A stretch of DNA of 64,000 bases from Roseovarius arcticus (lineage in GTDB: Bacteria; Pseudomonadota; Alphaproteobacteria; Rhodobacterales; Rhodobacteraceae): contig NZ_SZZN01000001.1 in NCBI RefSeq assembly GCF_006125015.1, positions 4,030,001 through 4,094,000 on the forward strand. Direction: 5' to 3'. Every line of letters starts with the position of its first letter. Position 1 is the first letter of the stretch. The notes below the pieces were generated by a model. It had not been told where the DNA came from. It saw nothing but the letters and a program-made list of their open reading frames with translations, and searched no databases. Shown here one piece after another: positions 1 through 8,483 of the stretch. A program made the position numbers and the translations under genes.

Positions 1-695
1 TCGGTCACGAAATACTGGTGCTCCATGGAGGCGACGGGATGCTGCACCCCCATCATCGCGCCCACCTCGTTCACGCGGTAGCCGCAGGCGTTCACGACGA
101 TATCGGCGTCGATCGTGCCTTTGTCGGTCTCGACGGTCCAAGTGTCGTCGTCTTTCTGGGTCAGACCGGTGACGTTGGTCTGGCGGTACACTTCCGCCCC
201 CGCCTTGCGCGCGTGAAAGGCCAGCGCCTGACACAGTTGCGCGGGGTCGATATCGCCGTCCTCACCATCCCAGAGACCGCCCAACAGGTTGTCGGTCGAA
301 ATGAGGGGGTGGCGGCGCGCGCATTCCTCGGCGTCGATGACCTCGTAGGTCACGCCCATCCCGCGCGCCATCGACGCAAAATGGCGATAGCCCTGCATCT
401 GCGCTTCGGTATTGGCCAGCCGGATGCCGCCGTCGCCGTGATGATAGCCGACCGGATACTCCGGATCGTCGCGCAACTTCTTGTAAAGCGCGATGGAGTG
501 GCTCTTGAGGCCTACCATCGTCTGGTTGCCGCCGAAATTCGTCACCTGCGCAGCGGAATGCCAGGTCGTGCCGGAGGTCAACTCGTCACGCTCGACCAAA
601 ACGACATCGCTCCAACCCTCTTGGGTGAGGTGATAGAGCGTCGAGCAACCGGCGATACCGCCGCCGATGACAACAACCTTGGTCCGCGATTTCAT
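1..695 (-). CDS. FAD-dependent dimethylglycine/sarcosine dehydrogenase-like protein (5' part, runs off left edge)
   Basis: The reverse strand opens at ATG 695 and stays open to the window edge, giving about 231 residues. The N-terminus is a Rossmann dinucleotide motif (VVVIGGGIAGCSTLYHL) followed by an acidic residue at the end of the second strand and SGTTWHSAAQVTNFGG. These are typical of the DAO-fold flavoproteins fused to a GcvT-like C-terminal domain (dimethylglycine and sarcosine dehydrogenases). Such enzymes oxidise N-methyl groups and pass the one-carbon unit to tetrahydrofolate. The C-terminal domain is outside the window, so the exact substrate is open. It is divergent from an MttB homologue, which supports a role in betaine or methylamine catabolism. 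Confidence 0.85.
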   Translation of the reverse strand, partial: MKSRTKVVVIGGGIAGCSTLYHLTQEGWSDVVLVERDELTSGTTWHSAAQVTNFGGNQTMVGLKSHSIALYKKLRDDPEYPVGYHHGDGGIRLANTEAQMQGYRHFASMARGMGVTYEVIDAEECARRHPLISTDNLLGGLWDGEDGDIDPAQLCQALAFHARKAGAEVYRQTNVTGLTQKDDDTWTVETDKGTIDADIVVNACGYRVNEVGAMMGVQHPVASMEHQYFVT

Positions 696-878
696 GGGGG
701 TGTCTCCGATAGAACCTGGCGAAGTAGGGAGCGGAAGGTGCCATTGCTGCAACGTCAGAGGCGGAGAATATCAAAATATCGAAATGTATTTGTCATGATA
801 TGCTAAAAACGCAGAAATGTTTGCGGTGGGCTCGTCGAACTGGCTTCACTCCCCTTTAAAAATGGCGGGGCTGGTGGA
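696..878. promoter_or_regulatory. Divergent promoter region between the flavoenzyme and mttB-like genes
   Basis: This 183-base gap separates two divergent catabolic genes and must hold both promoters. Bases about 768-805 are much more AT-rich than the surroundings and contain the symmetric ATATCAAAATAT and a nearby GATAT. A regulator site or a -10 element could lie there. No named operator is recognised. Confidence 0.35.
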
Positions 879-2396
879 ATGACGGCGACACGCGGACGAC
901 GGACCGGACGCCAGGAACGCATGGCCCTTCGCGCGGCCAAGCCTGTGATCGATCCATGTCCGCCCGGCCAGATTGGCGGCAGCTACAAACCTCTTACCGA
1001 ATTCGAGCTGCGCCGCATCCACGATACGGCGCTGGATCTGCTGGAGAAGCTGGGCATGGGCGAGGTGCCACCCCGCCTGCGCGAAGATCTGCTGGCCGCT
1101 GGCGCGACGGATAATGGCGCGGGGCGCATCCTCTTTCCTCCTGCACTGGTTGAGGCCGCCATCGATCAGGCGGCCAAGACCTTCGTGTTGCATGGTCGCG
1201 ACCCGGACCGCTCGATCGAGGTCGGCGGCAACCGGGTTTATTTTGGCACCGGCGGCGCGGCGGTGCAGACCCTGGACATGACAAGCGGCCTATACCGGCC
1301 ATCGACCCTTGTAGATTTGCACGATTTCACCCGGCTTCAAGACACCTTGGCCAATGTCAGCTGGTTCACGCGCTGCTGTGTGGCAACAGACGTTCCCGAT
1401 AACTTCGATCTGGACGTAAACACGGTCTACGCACTGCTGAAAAATACGACCAAGCCAACAGCCACGTCGTTCACTTTGGCGGAACATGTGGAACCGATTG
1501 TCAGGATGCTGGATATCGCTGCCGGAGGTCCGGGTGAGTTTTCAAGGCGCCCGTTTATGAAGGCCCACATCAGCCCGGTCATCTCGCCGTTGCGCTACGG
1601 TGAGGACGCCGTGGATGTGGTTTACGAATGCGTCAAACACAACATTCCGATGTCCTGTATCACGGCCGCGCAGGCCGGGGCCACGGCACCTGCGACGCTC
1701 GCCGGTTTTCTGGCGCAATCGCTTGCCGAGACGCTGGCCAGCCTCGTGATGGTGCATTCAATACAGCCTGGCTTTCCCATGGTTTTTGCCAATTGGCCGC
1801 TTGTGGTGGACCTTCGCACCGGCTCGTTTTCAGGGGGCAGCGGAGAGACGGCAGTGCTGAATGCCGCGTCTGCGCAGCTGTCAAACTGGCTGGGCCTGCC
1901 ATCGGGTGTTGCCTGCTCGATGACCGATGCCAAGGCGATTGATGCGCAATACGGGATGGAAAAGGGCATCACCTCGCTGGCCGCAGCTCTTGCCGGGGGC
2001 AACCTGATTTATGAAAGCTCAGGTATGACCGCGTCGCTTCTTGGGGCCAGCTTTGAGGCGTTTGTGCTGGATGATGAGATGCACTCAAGTACTTACCGTG
2101 CGCTGCGCGGTATCGAAGTGACCGAGGAAAACCTCGGCTTTGACGCAATCTGCGAGGCGGTGCTTGGAGTGGGCCACTTCCTGGGGAATCAGCACACTTA
2201 TGCGGCGATGGAGCGGGATTATTTCTATCCGTCACTGGCAGATCGCGACGAGCCGCGCACCTGGGCCGAGAAGGGTGCCCAAGACGCGTGGAGCAGGGCG
2301 CGTGAACGGGCAGAGGGCATTCTGCGCGAGCACCGGCCTGTCTACCTGACCGATGAACAGGACAGGGACATACGCGCGCAATTCAATATTCATTGA
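879..2396 (+). CDS. Trimethylamine methyltransferase family protein (MttB-like, non-pyrrolysine)
   Basis: The 505-residue protein has the full length of the MttB superfamily, with the conserved blocks KTFVLHGRDP near residue 100, ISPVISPLRY in the middle and ALAGGNLIYESSGM near residue 375. True trimethylamine methyltransferases carry an amber-encoded pyrrolysine. This frame has no internal stop, so it belongs with the non-pyrrolysine homologues, some of which are glycine betaine:corrinoid methyltransferases. The divergent flavoenzyme would suit dimethylglycine as the next intermediate. No corrinoid protein gene is visible here. The start ATG 879 follows GGTGGA; ATG 921 is an alternative because the first 14 residues look poorly conserved. 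Confidence 0.82.
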   Translation: MTATRGRRTGRQERMALRAAKPVIDPCPPGQIGGSYKPLTEFELRRIHDTALDLLEKLGMGEVPPRLREDLLAAGATDNGAGRILFPPALVEAAIDQAAKTFVLHGRDPDRSIEVGGNRVYFGTGGAAVQTLDMTSGLYRPSTLVDLHDFTRLQDTLANVSWFTRCCVATDVPDNFDLDVNTVYALLKNTTKPTATSFTLAEHVEPIVRMLDIAAGGPGEFSRRPFMKAHISPVISPLRYGEDAVDVVYECVKHNIPMSCITAAQAGATAPATLAGFLAQSLAETLASLVMVHSIQPGFPMVFANWPLVVDLRTGSFSGGSGETAVLNAASAQLSNWLGLPSGVACSMTDAKAIDAQYGMEKGITSLAAALAGGNLIYESSGMTASLLGASFEAFVLDDEMHSSTYRALRGIEVTEENLGFDAICEAVLGVGHFLGNQHTYAAMERDYFYPSLADRDEPRTWAEKGAQDAWSRARERAEGILREHRPVYLTDEQDRDIRAQFNIH

Positions 2397-2531
2397 GCCG
2401 CGCCACTGCCCTCAAATCGGGCAAGGTCACGCAATCCGCTTACCTACAAAAAGCGAACGTATGAATATTCTCCAAGCGGTGCTGGAAGGCATCAAAAGCG
2501 TCCCGCTCCCTGATGGCGCGCTGATCGCAGT

Positions 2532-3668
2532 TCACAGCGTATCCCAGAGATTGCGAGCCGCGCCTCGATTGTAGCCATGGCGATAGAGCGCATTCATATA
2601 GGTTGATGAAAAGCGGTCGCTTGGGTCGTAGACGATGCCCGAGGCCGGATCGATTGAGGTTACAGCCAGGCCCAATCCGTTCTCATGCGCAAAAAGTTGC
2701 GTGGCATTAACCGCGGATGCAGCACTTGCGCGTCCGATTGTCGTCAGCGCCTGTTGAGAGATACCAAGCGCTGAGCGGGACGTTGCCGAGGGCACGGGAT
2801 TGAGCGTGTTGTTAATCAAGACGAAGAGTTGCCCGCCGGGCCGCGGCTTCTTGGCCGCCGCAAAGGCAAAGGCTGGGATCGCGAGAAACTGCATGTGAAC
2901 ACCGCCGTCGAGGTGCGTTTCAGTATATGTCACCCCGCCCGACACGTAGCCGATCTGGACCGGTGAAAAGAGGCCGGGCAGGGCAGACGAGGCGCGCAAG
3001 ACTGCGCGAAAGAGGTCGTAATTTCCAGATTGTGCAATCAGGCCCATGTTCCAGATCGACGCGCGCGCGCTGTCAAGTTCAGAGGTGACGACAAAGAGTC
3101 GGCCCCCCGCGGCGTGCCGCGCAGCAATTGCCTTTATCAGAGCGGGAGGTGTGAATTGCTTGATTAGACCGGCAAGAGGCACGGTATCATACACTGCATC
3201 GCCAAACAGCGCCTGAATGGGTTGCAAAGTCATGATGTCGCTTGCGTCATGTTCGGTAAATATCCGGCGCAATGCGTCGTCATGCTCAGAGCCAAGAAAG
3301 GCAAATGGCGCGATGAGGGCACCGGTAGAGATACCGGTGACGATGTCGAACTCAGGCCTTTCGCCGCTGGCGGTCCAGCCCGCTAGGGCACCGGCCCCAA
3401 ACGCGCCATCCTCACCGCCACCAGAGATCGCCAGCACTGTCAGTTCCGACGAAGACATGGCCGGAGGTCGGTGCCTGGCCCACACCTCCGCGCCGGCATC
3501 GGCGAAAAGACGGTAAGCTGCCAGCGGGTCGGGGGCGGAGCTGGACTGCGTTGCGATCAACCCTGATTGGCCGACCCCGCTAGTGCAGGCCGCGACTGGA
3601 AGTGCTGCAAGTGCCGCAAGGATCTGCCTGCGTCCGGGTGTTCGGCCAAGTGTGATTGAGGTGGTCAT
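2532..3668 (-). CDS. Patatin-like phospholipase, predicted lipoprotein
   Basis: The 378-residue protein begins MTTSITLGRTPGRRQILAAL with a lipobox-like AAC after the hydrophobic stretch, so it is probably a lipid-anchored envelope protein. The patatin catalytic parts are present: a glycine-rich oxyanion loop GGGEDGAFGAG, the nucleophile elbow GISTG, and the dyad aspartate in HLDGGVHMQ. These enzymes hydrolyse acyl esters of phospholipids. ATG 3668 is chosen over longer forms because it follows AAGGA and gives a proper signal peptide. The di-heme oxidoreductase lies 102 bases upstream on the same strand, so the two may share a transcript. The substrate is unknown. Confidence 0.82.
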   Translation of the reverse strand: MTTSITLGRTPGRRQILAALAALPVAACTSGVGQSGLIATQSSSAPDPLAAYRLFADAGAEVWARHRPPAMSSSELTVLAISGGGEDGAFGAGALAGWTASGERPEFDIVTGISTGALIAPFAFLGSEHDDALRRIFTEHDASDIMTLQPIQALFGDAVYDTVPLAGLIKQFTPPALIKAIAARHAAGGRLFVVTSELDSARASIWNMGLIAQSGNYDLFRAVLRASSALPGLFSPVQIGYVSGGVTYTETHLDGGVHMQFLAIPAFAFAAAKKPRPGGQLFVLINNTLNPVPSATSRSALGISQQALTTIGRASAASAVNATQLFAHENGLGLAVTSIDPASGIVYDPSDRFSSTYMNALYRHGYNRGAARNLWDTL

Positions 3669-3770
3669 GAGAGTTTTCCTTAAGGCATATCGCGCATTGG
3701 CTGTGCGCCTTGAGCGGTGGTTTTGTAGGCAGGGGCCGCGCAACCTTCGGCGACAGTTGACGCGAAGCGT

Positions 3771-5288
3771 CTAATGGTCTGGGTCATTGTGATAGATGAC
3801 GAGGTTTTCGAGGAACGCTAGAACTTCGGCCTTTTGCAATTCTGTCAACAGATTATAGGCTGCGCGGCTGCGGGCACCTTCGCCGCCGTGGGCCTCGATC
3901 GCCTCGTTCAGCGTGGTCGCCCGCCCGTCGTGAAGCCAGGGCCCGGTTGATCCGACACCCGCAAGCGACCGGGTCAAAAACATTGATGCGCCGATTCCAA
4001 GCGGATCTGAGGGGTCGGACAACGCTTCGCCCATGTCGTGACGTTTGAGGTCGGTGTACCAGTGCGCCAGACCGGCGCCTGCTGCGTCGACCTCAAGAGC
4101 GCCAAGATGATAGGCTTCGCCGCTGTCGAGAATGACTAGATTGTTCGGCTGATCCGACCGCATATCGAACGATACAGCGGTGTCCCAGCGCAGCGCATGA
4201 TCCGCTGGATTGGTGCCATCGGGAAACAAGGTTTCAACATATCCTGGCACGCGGCTAGGCTCGCGAAAGACCGGATCGTTGATCGACATGCTAGGAGTGT
4301 GGCAGCTGCTGCATCCGATTTTGGCAAAGCGGTTTTCACCGGCGGTGACTTTGCGAATGTCTGCGTCTTTCATTTCCAGCAGACCGATATCGTTCAACTC
4401 GACCAAGCTGACGGGTCGTTCCAGCGCGGCCATATAGATCGTGAGGGCAGTAATGTCGCCGACGCTCAGCTCGTCGATAACCCCATCAAAATCTCCGTCC
4501 TCGCCGCCGACAAGCTCTGTGGCTTGCAACCCCAGTTCGTTGTGCGCCGCGCCGCGTGTGAAGGACCGAAGGGTTGCGTGATTACCCTTCCAACCAAAGG
4601 GCCGCACAACGAGGTCTGCGTCGATCCCGGTAAGGCCACTCGTATCGGTGTCCACGACGCAGGGATCATCCCCGGTGCGGGTCAGGACCAAAGTGCCAAA
4701 CGAGACAGACTTCGCCAGAAGCTCGGCGGTTGCCGTGCCGGCCTTGCAGGCTTGCACGCGCGCGGCCTCGCGCTGGAGATAAAGCTCGACACTCATCTCT
4801 TCTGCCAGTCGCTGCGGAATTGAGAGCGCAAAGAGCGGGGTGGTGTTCCTCTCAAGATATTGCCTCGGGTCGCCGGTATGGCCGGGATCGACAACGACGT
4901 TCATTGCGACGCCGCCGGCGCCGTTAGCAATCGGCGCACTGTGGCAGCTAATGCAACTGGTTGCGTTCGCGCCGCCCTCGCGGGAGGGGAAATGGGTGGC
5001 CCATTCGCCCGGCCCGGTCAGGTCCGCGCGCGGAATACGGGTAAAGCGACGGCCTTCGCCGATGTTGGCGCCGACGCCCTGATCACCGGTAAACTTGAAC
5101 TCTGACAACTCGTCGCCCGCCTCAAAGGCCCACTCAAAGGCTGCCGCCGCCTGTCCGTCTGCAATCAGGGCATTCAGCCCTTGCTGGTCGACGCTGAGAA
5201 GGGCGCCCTCGGCATGACCAGATCGCGAGCCTAAGCACGCTGCGAACAAAAGGCCCACCGTCAATGGATACGCACGCCGGCGGGTCAT
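3771..5288 (-). CDS. Di-heme oxidoreductase family protein (DHOR, thiol-oxidoreductase-like c-type cytochrome)
   Basis: This 505-residue exported protein has two c-heme motifs, CISCH at 112-116 and CSSCH at 326-330, and the C-terminal block GPWLHDGRATTLNEAIEAHGG typical of the DHOR (DUF1111) family, distantly related to bacterial di-heme peroxidases. It should act in the periplasm; the redox partner and substrate of this family are not well established. Residues 264-273 read D-x-D-x-D-G-V-I-D-E, which looks like an EF-hand calcium loop inserted between the heme domains. Its start overlaps the stop of the small upstream gene by 4 bases, so translation is probably coupled. Confidence 0.85.
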   Translation of the reverse strand: MTRRRAYPLTVGLLFAACLGSRSGHAEGALLSVDQQGLNALIADGQAAAAFEWAFEAGDELSEFKFTGDQGVGANIGEGRRFTRIPRADLTGPGEWATHFPSREGGANATSCISCHSAPIANGAGGVAMNVVVDPGHTGDPRQYLERNTTPLFALSIPQRLAEEMSVELYLQREAARVQACKAGTATAELLAKSVSFGTLVLTRTGDDPCVVDTDTSGLTGIDADLVVRPFGWKGNHATLRSFTRGAAHNELGLQATELVGGEDGDFDGVIDELSVGDITALTIYMAALERPVSLVELNDIGLLEMKDADIRKVTAGENRFAKIGCSSCHTPSMSINDPVFREPSRVPGYVETLFPDGTNPADHALRWDTAVSFDMRSDQPNNLVILDSGEAYHLGALEVDAAGAGLAHWYTDLKRHDMGEALSDPSDPLGIGASMFLTRSLAGVGSTGPWLHDGRATTLNEAIEAHGGEGARSRAAYNLLTELQKAEVLAFLENLVIYHNDPDH

Positions 5289-5470
5289 GTCGCGTTTCTT
5301 TCGACGTCCGCCTCGTCCGAGGCGAACGTTGAGGCAGGTCCGGCCGCAACCTGGTGAGCCTCGTCAGGCATGCCGCGCGAGGACGTTACTGGCGCGTCGG
5401 TTGGCAGTCCGTCTGAAAAAGTGAGGGCCATAGCCAGAAGAAAGTCTGGCAGTTTGTCAAAATGTCCCAT
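5285..5470 (-). CDS. Small hypothetical protein, 61 aa, coupled to the di-heme oxidoreductase
   Basis: ATG 5470 follows AAAGGA at good spacing, and the stop overlaps the start of the di-heme oxidoreductase in an ATGA arrangement. The 61-residue product begins MGHFDKLPDFLLAMAL and has no signal peptide, cysteine cluster or recognised domain. It fills the space between two exported-protein genes on the same strand. It could instead be a leader frame that couples translation. The evidence is gene structure only. Confidence 0.5.
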   Translation of the reverse strand: MGHFDKLPDFLLAMALTFSDGLPTDAPVTSSRGMPDEAHQVAAGPASTFASDEADVERNAT

Positions 5471-5520
5471 GATCTGTCCTTTGCGTTAGGAGCGCAGGTG
5501 TTGCGCCATAGTTGGGCGCT

Positions 5521-5928
5521 TCAGCCGTTCTGCGGCATTTTTGCCGGCGTGCAGACCAGCGGAATATCGGCCTGGGGCGATCGGCATGTGCCTGAAATCT
5601 GCCCGCCATCGCGGCCAGCAAAACCGCAGGTCGCATCTACCGGCAGGCTGGTGCAGGCCTCGACTGCCTCGCGCGGTGGTCGGCCACGGCCGCCGTCTGC
5701 ACCTGACGGGGCAGCTTGGGCTAGGATTGACGCGGGCTCATCCACCGAGATGGCGGTCTGGGCATTGGCGATCGAGAGGTCGGCGAAAACAACGACGATC
5801 GCAGATATGAGAAGCGCGGTGATGAATTTGTGATGCGGGCGTATACGCGGCACTGTTGAGTGGACAGCGTGGATATTATTTTTCGAAGCGCGCGTCGCAC
5901 GGGTCGATGTGAAGGTATTCGTAAACAT
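5521..5928 (-). CDS. Exported Cys-rich small protein
   Basis: The 135-residue product starts at ATG 5928 behind CAGGAGA. A long basic n-region of about 34 residues precedes a hydrophobic segment and a likely cleavage site near ANAQTA. The mature part has four cysteines in EACTSLPVDATCGF and GTCRSPQADIPLVC, which could form two disulphides. A Gly/Arg/Pro-rich stretch precedes them. It is the first gene of a probable operon with the 61-aa protein and the di-heme oxidoreductase. A periplasmic redox or structural role is inferred from this context; no function is known to me. Confidence 0.72.
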   Translation of the reverse strand: MFTNTFTSTRATRASKNNIHAVHSTVPRIRPHHKFITALLISAIVVVFADLSIANAQTAISVDEPASILAQAAPSGADGGRGRPPREAVEACTSLPVDATCGFAGRDGGQISGTCRSPQADIPLVCTPAKMPQNG

Positions 5929-6092
5929 TGTAGTCTCCTGTCATGGCGTGGGTCGCCGTTTGCAGGAGTGTTTTGCGCGTACTTTGGGGAGTGGGTTTGA
6001 AGCGAATATGCAGCGACAGTGCAGGCGGCAAAAATAAACTAGGCGATGCGATTTTGCGTCAGCAGGCCAGGCGGGTTAAGACAGGGGACACC

Positions 6093-6770
6093 TCATCCCT
6101 CAAAGGCATACCCCACGCCATAGACGGACCGGATCGGGTCTTGGTCGCTCACCGCTGCAATTTTGCGCCTGATATTTCGGATGTGGCTGTCAACCGTCCG
6201 GTCGAAAACCTCGGTATCGTCAGGAAAGGCGAGCGCTAGCAGCATATCGCGGGAAAAGACGCGCCCTGGGCGCGCGGCGAGGGACTGCAGCAAGGTGAAC
6301 TCGCGACGCGTCAGGTCGAGGGCGACGCCTTCGAGAGTGGCCTGCCACCGCTCGGCGTCGATCTTTAACCGCTCGTCCTGTACCATATCGCCGCTACTGG
6401 TCGCCGCCGCGCGCCGTAGGATCGCGCGCACCCGAGCGACCAGTTCGCGGGGCGAATAGGGCTTGCAAAGATAGTCGTCCGCGCCAAGTTCGAGGCCAAG
6501 CAGGCGGTCAATCTCTTCGACCTTGGCCGTGGTCATAATGATCGGCACAAGGGATGTTTTCCGCAACTCGCGGCAGATCGTGAGGCCGTCAACACCGGGC
6601 AGCATCAGATCAAGCACCAAAAGGTCGTGCTTGCCCTCCAACGCAAATTCGACAGCCCCGGTGCCCTCGGCCATCACATCAACTGTCATGCCCGCCGCAA
6701 CCAGATAGTCGCGGACCACCTCAGCAAGTGCGGTCTCATCTTCTACGATCAGGATGCGGGGGTCGGTCAT
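6093..6770 (-). CDS. OmpR/BaeR-type response regulator
   Basis: The 225-residue protein has a receiver domain (phospho-acceptor D54 in LVLDLMLPG, lysine in LCKPYSPRE) and a C-terminal winged-helix DNA-binding domain (LTRREFTLLQSLAARPGRVFSRDMLL, then DRTVDSHIRNIRRKI). ATG 6770 overlaps the end of the kinase gene upstream by 4 bases, so the two are co-translated as a cognate pair. Its gene lies directly upstream, on the same strand, of the Cys-rich/di-heme oxidoreductase genes, with a 164-base gap, so those genes are plausible targets. It most resembles BaeR-like regulators of envelope stress and efflux; the assignment is by similarity only. Confidence 0.9.
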   Translation of the reverse strand: MTDPRILIVEDETALAEVVRDYLVAAGMTVDVMAEGTGAVEFALEGKHDLLVLDLMLPGVDGLTICRELRKTSLVPIIMTTAKVEEIDRLLGLELGADDYLCKPYSPRELVARVRAILRRAAATSSGDMVQDERLKIDAERWQATLEGVALDLTRREFTLLQSLAARPGRVFSRDMLLALAFPDDTEVFDRTVDSHIRNIRRKIAAVSDQDPIRSVYGVGYAFEG

Positions 6771-8251
6771 ATAGTCCCTTTCGGAAGGCGAAGCGTGATT
6801 CGAAGACCGCCTAAATCGGAGGGTTCGGCGGTGATGGTGCCGTTGTGCGTATCCACGATAGCGCGGCACACCGAAAGCCCCAGCCCAGAACCGCCGTGAA
6901 CGCGCGAACGCGAGCTTTCAGCGCGGTAAAAGCGATCAAACAAGCGGGGCATGTCGGCGTCCGGTGGTCCGGGAGGGGAATCGTCGAGGACGACGTTGGC
7001 ATAACCATCGGCGCTGAAAACCTTTAATCGCACCCGCCCGGGCGCATGGGTATAGCGCGCCGAATTGCTCAAGAGGTTGTCGATGACCTGACCGATTCGC
7101 GCGCGGTCGCATAGGACCTGCAGTCGGCGCGGCAGGTCTATTTCCAGTTCGATACCATTTGCCGCAAACTGCGGGCGCGCTGCCTCGGCGGCCTCACGGA
7201 CGATCGCGCACAGGTCCTCGCTCCGAAACGCAAGTGCAAGGGCACCTTCGCGCGCGTGGGACAGCGTCTTGATGTCCTGCACCAGCCGCGACAGCCGCAT
7301 CATTGCCGCATGCATCGCGTCCAACGTTTCCGCATCCGGCAGGCGGACCCCGTCCTGCAGCGCTTCGATCTGCGCGCGCAGCACCGCGAGGGGTGTTTGC
7401 AACTCGTGGCTGGTGTTTGAGATCCATTCCCGTTCGGCCTTGTCCGTCCGTTCCAGCGCTGCCGCCAGAGCATTGTAATGTCCGACAAGTTGGCCCAGTT
7501 CGTCCCTCCGGGTTTGCGCGATCCGCGCGGTATAATCGCCCGAAGCCATCGCCTTTGCCCCCGCCTCAAGGTGCCGAATAGGGACCAGCATCCGGCGCGC
7601 CACAATATAGGCGGTCGCGGCAGAAAAAAGTACCGCAACCAGCGCGGCGACTGCCAGCGCCCAGTATTGACCGCGCAGAAAAAACCGGCCGCTTGGATCG
7701 CCCGACGCTAGCGGGGCATTTAAGGCGATGTACCCTAGCAGGCTATCTTTGCAGTCGTTATTTAGGCAAATTTCGCGCCGCTCAAGGAGGCCGGATCGTT
7801 CGGTGGACCCGGCGAGATGCGAGCCATCGGGCGCTAGCAGTGTAAGGCGTTTATCCATCATCAGGCTATCACCCGGCATACCTACGCCCCTGTTTCCGGG
7901 AGGCGGGCCAATGGGCCGCGTGCCATCTAGTCGCTTGGGCGGTGGCCCCGGCGGCGGTAAAAACGCAGCCCGTCCGGTAGGCGCGAAATGCATGCGCACA
8001 AAGTCATTCCAGGCCTGCGGATGCTCCGCGAGTTCGGGCCATTCCGGCGTGGCGGGATCATATGCTAGAACCAGAGCCTGCTCTAGTTCGTCGAACCGGG
8101 CCAACTCCCCCCGAAGCAGGTAACGCGCGAAGCCGTCACGCATCGCTACCGCGACCAGCAGCGCCATTATCGCGATGACCAGCACTGTGGTGGCCGAAAT
8201 GGCGACAAAAATTCGGGCTGTCAGCGATTCGCGAAAACGTGTCATCAGCAT
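6767..8251 (-). CDS. Sensor histidine kinase (BaeS-like) with proline-rich periplasmic sensor
   Basis: This is an inner-membrane kinase of about 494 residues. TM1 is at about 13-36, the periplasmic sensor at about 40-194 and TM2 at about 195-217. HAMP follows, then H282 in the H-box ISNTSHELQTPL, an N-box around LIDNLLSNSARYT and the G-box GGSGLGLSV. The sensor holds a Pro/Gly run at 99-119 and a cysteine pair at 162 and 167 (CLNNDC). ATG 8251 or 8245 is the likely start, because upstream residues lack homology features and a signal would otherwise be buried. It is paired with the downstream response regulator. Confidence 0.88.
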   Translation of the reverse strand: MLMTRFRESLTARIFVAISATTVLVIAIMALLVAVAMRDGFARYLLRGELARFDELEQALVLAYDPATPEWPELAEHPQAWNDFVRMHFAPTGRAAFLPPPGPPPKRLDGTRPIGPPPGNRGVGMPGDSLMMDKRLTLLAPDGSHLAGSTERSGLLERREICLNNDCKDSLLGYIALNAPLASGDPSGRFFLRGQYWALAVAALVAVLFSAATAYIVARRMLVPIRHLEAGAKAMASGDYTARIAQTRRDELGQLVGHYNALAAALERTDKAEREWISNTSHELQTPLAVLRAQIEALQDGVRLPDAETLDAMHAAMMRLSRLVQDIKTLSHAREGALALAFRSEDLCAIVREAAEAARPQFAANGIELEIDLPRRLQVLCDRARIGQVIDNLLSNSARYTHAPGRVRLKVFSADGYANVVLDDSPPGPPDADMPRLFDRFYRAESSRSRVHGGSGLGLSVCRAIVDTHNGTITAEPSDLGGLRITLRLPKGTI

Positions 8252-8483
8252 ACTGTTACAATGAAATGTGGAGGCATGATGCACGAAGGCTATGGGCCGC
8301 CCAGGGGTGACGTGCCGAACTTTGACGGGCGCGGTCGACCGCCAGAAGGGTGCAGTTAACATACCGCTCAAAGTATTTTCCGACGAAGATGTGTCTCACC
8401 GATCGCACTGACAAACGATCCGTCGTCTTCGTCGATCAGGCCAGGGTTCATCACTGTGACTGGGCCCTAATCTGCTAAACATA

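Noticed and set aside
18..806. 262-codon forward frame at the left edge
   Set aside because: It is antisense to the clear flavoprotein gene and has no domain or ribosome site.
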